Origin: Plectonema cf. radiosum LEGE 06105
GTDB lineage: Bacteria > Cyanobacteriota > Cyanobacteriia > Cyanobacteriales > Nostocaceae
NCBI RefSeq assembly: GCF_015207665.1
Contig: NZ_JADEWL010000003.1
Span: 1-64,000, forward strand
Length of the DNA: 64,000 bases
Direction: 5' to 3'
The translations under genes and the position numbers were made by a program. Within the stretch, counting starts at the first letter, position 1. Each line of letters begins with the position of its first letter. This document shows positions 63,599-64,000 of the stretch, piece after piece. The notes beneath the pieces were generated by a model. The model searched no databases and was not told the DNA's origin. It was given only the letters and a program-made list of their open reading frames with translations.

Positions 63599-64000
63599 TA
63601 GACAATGATAAATTTTGTATTCATATCCGTTGATTCCTGGTAAAGCTTGAGTATCAGTAGTACAGGATGGTAGGGTTAATGGAGTCTTTTGAACTGTACG
63701 AAAGTTTGTTAACCAAAGGTCAAAAGGACGTGGTAATGTTTTGATTTTTTCGATTAAAGTTGCTGTCGCAGTGTCAAATTGTTGGTTTTCGGGAATAATT
63801 AAAAATTTAGCGTTTATGGGCGAATTAGTTTTTTGAATTTGTTTCGCTATACCCATGATTTCCCCAGTTTCTGCTAAGCTGCGATGCGTGTTAGCAATTA
63901 AAACGGGTTTGGTTTCAGATATATTTTCAATAATAGGAAGCAATAAATCTGGTCGGTAATATTTTTGATAACCAAGATTAGATACAACTGTAATTCCACT
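63596..64000 (-). CDS. Membrane glycosyltransferase (GT39-like), C-terminal part
   Basis: Frame open to the window edge; 134 codons of the C-terminal soluble domain are visible (SGITVVSNLGYQKYYRPDLL at the edge, then PVLIANTHRSLAETGEIMGI, PRPFDLWLTNFRTVQ and the end INGYEYKIYHCL). This matches, from memory, the tail of cyanobacterial family 39-type polyprenyl-phosphate-sugar glycosyltransferases. The catalytic membrane part is outside the window, so the call is tentative. The stop lies against the TTAACCT repeat array. Confidence 0.6.
   Translation of the reverse strand, partial: SGITVVSNLGYQKYYRPDLLLPIIENISETKPVLIANTHRSLAETGEIMGIAKQIQKTNSPINAKFLIIPENQQFDTATATLIEKIKTLPRPFDLWLTNFRTVQKTPLTLPSCTTDTQALPGINGYEYKIYHCL

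Overview
The window looks like chromosome of a filamentous, probably heterocyst-forming cyanobacterium (Nostocales; a Calothrix/Rivularia/Nostoc-like genome is my inference). The reasons are an AT-rich background with many HIP1 octamers (GCGATCGC), long arrays of 7-bp tandem repeats between genes, several families of small palindromic dispersed repeats, and cyanobacterial gene content: SbtA/SbtB bicarbonate uptake, sucrose synthase, SphR/SphS phosphate sensing, SLH-OprB porins, DUF2499/DUF3593 and DUF3318. No CRISPR array, rRNA, phage or intact transposase gene was seen. One tRNA gene (Ala-GGC) is present.

Layout. 1-4.2 kb: GPH/MelB-type symporter, phosphoribosyltransferase, AEC transporter, and a membrane-anchored VanY-like D,D-carboxypeptidase. 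4.2-7.6 kb is a decay zone. It holds a CHAT-protease pseudogene broken by a 22-bp repeat insertion, a Uma2 nuclease gene split by a 267-bp IS200/IS605-like mini-element, an intact Uma2 gene, a 130-bp duplication and tRNA-Ala. 7.8-15.4 kb: hisF, ruvB, a TPR protein, a UGT-type glycosyltransferase and a large outer-membrane beta-barrel protein. 16.6-18.5 kb: the GC-rich sbtA-sbtB island. 18.7-32.1 kb: orphan potB, susA, two peptidoglycan-binding-domain proteins, a TPR protein, a lipoprotein cytochrome c, a Prx-Grx fusion, murF, a TerB protein and a GNAT protein. 32.1-42.1 kb: zinc-ribbon protein, ion channel, YihY protein, ASCH protein, NUDIX-folK pair, a class A PBP with an Arg/Ser-rich tail, and csaB. 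42.4-45.4 kb: an AraC regulator diverging from cupin, DUF1772 and DUF4386 genes, the whole set bracketed by inverted repeats. 45.8-50.5 kb: DUF2499, DUF3593, hisA, an unlisted 43-aa basic protein and two paralogous coiled-coil proteins. 50.9-56.7 kb: a phosphate block (sphR-sphS-phoU, then the Tat-exported phosphatase phoX). 57.2-64 kb: a Crp-type regulator, two SLH-OprB porins in tandem, a Uma2 relic, a zinc-ribbon protein, a DUF3318 protein and the 3' end of a membrane glycosyltransferase gene.

The strongest structural signals lie between and at the edges of genes. Heptamer arrays begin inside the last codons of many genes and supply their stop codons. A 208-bp MITE with 3-bp target duplications sits at the end of the ASCH gene and gives it a new stop codon. 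The IS200/IS605-like mini-element is present twice at 266/267 identity. A family of short palindromes keeps its outer arms while its inner arms change in a fully compensatory way. Functional leads are the sbtAB island (SbtB lacks the usual C-terminal Cys motif), a lipid-anchored cytochrome c6-like protein, an ion channel with an altered filter and the tandem coiled-coil protein pair.
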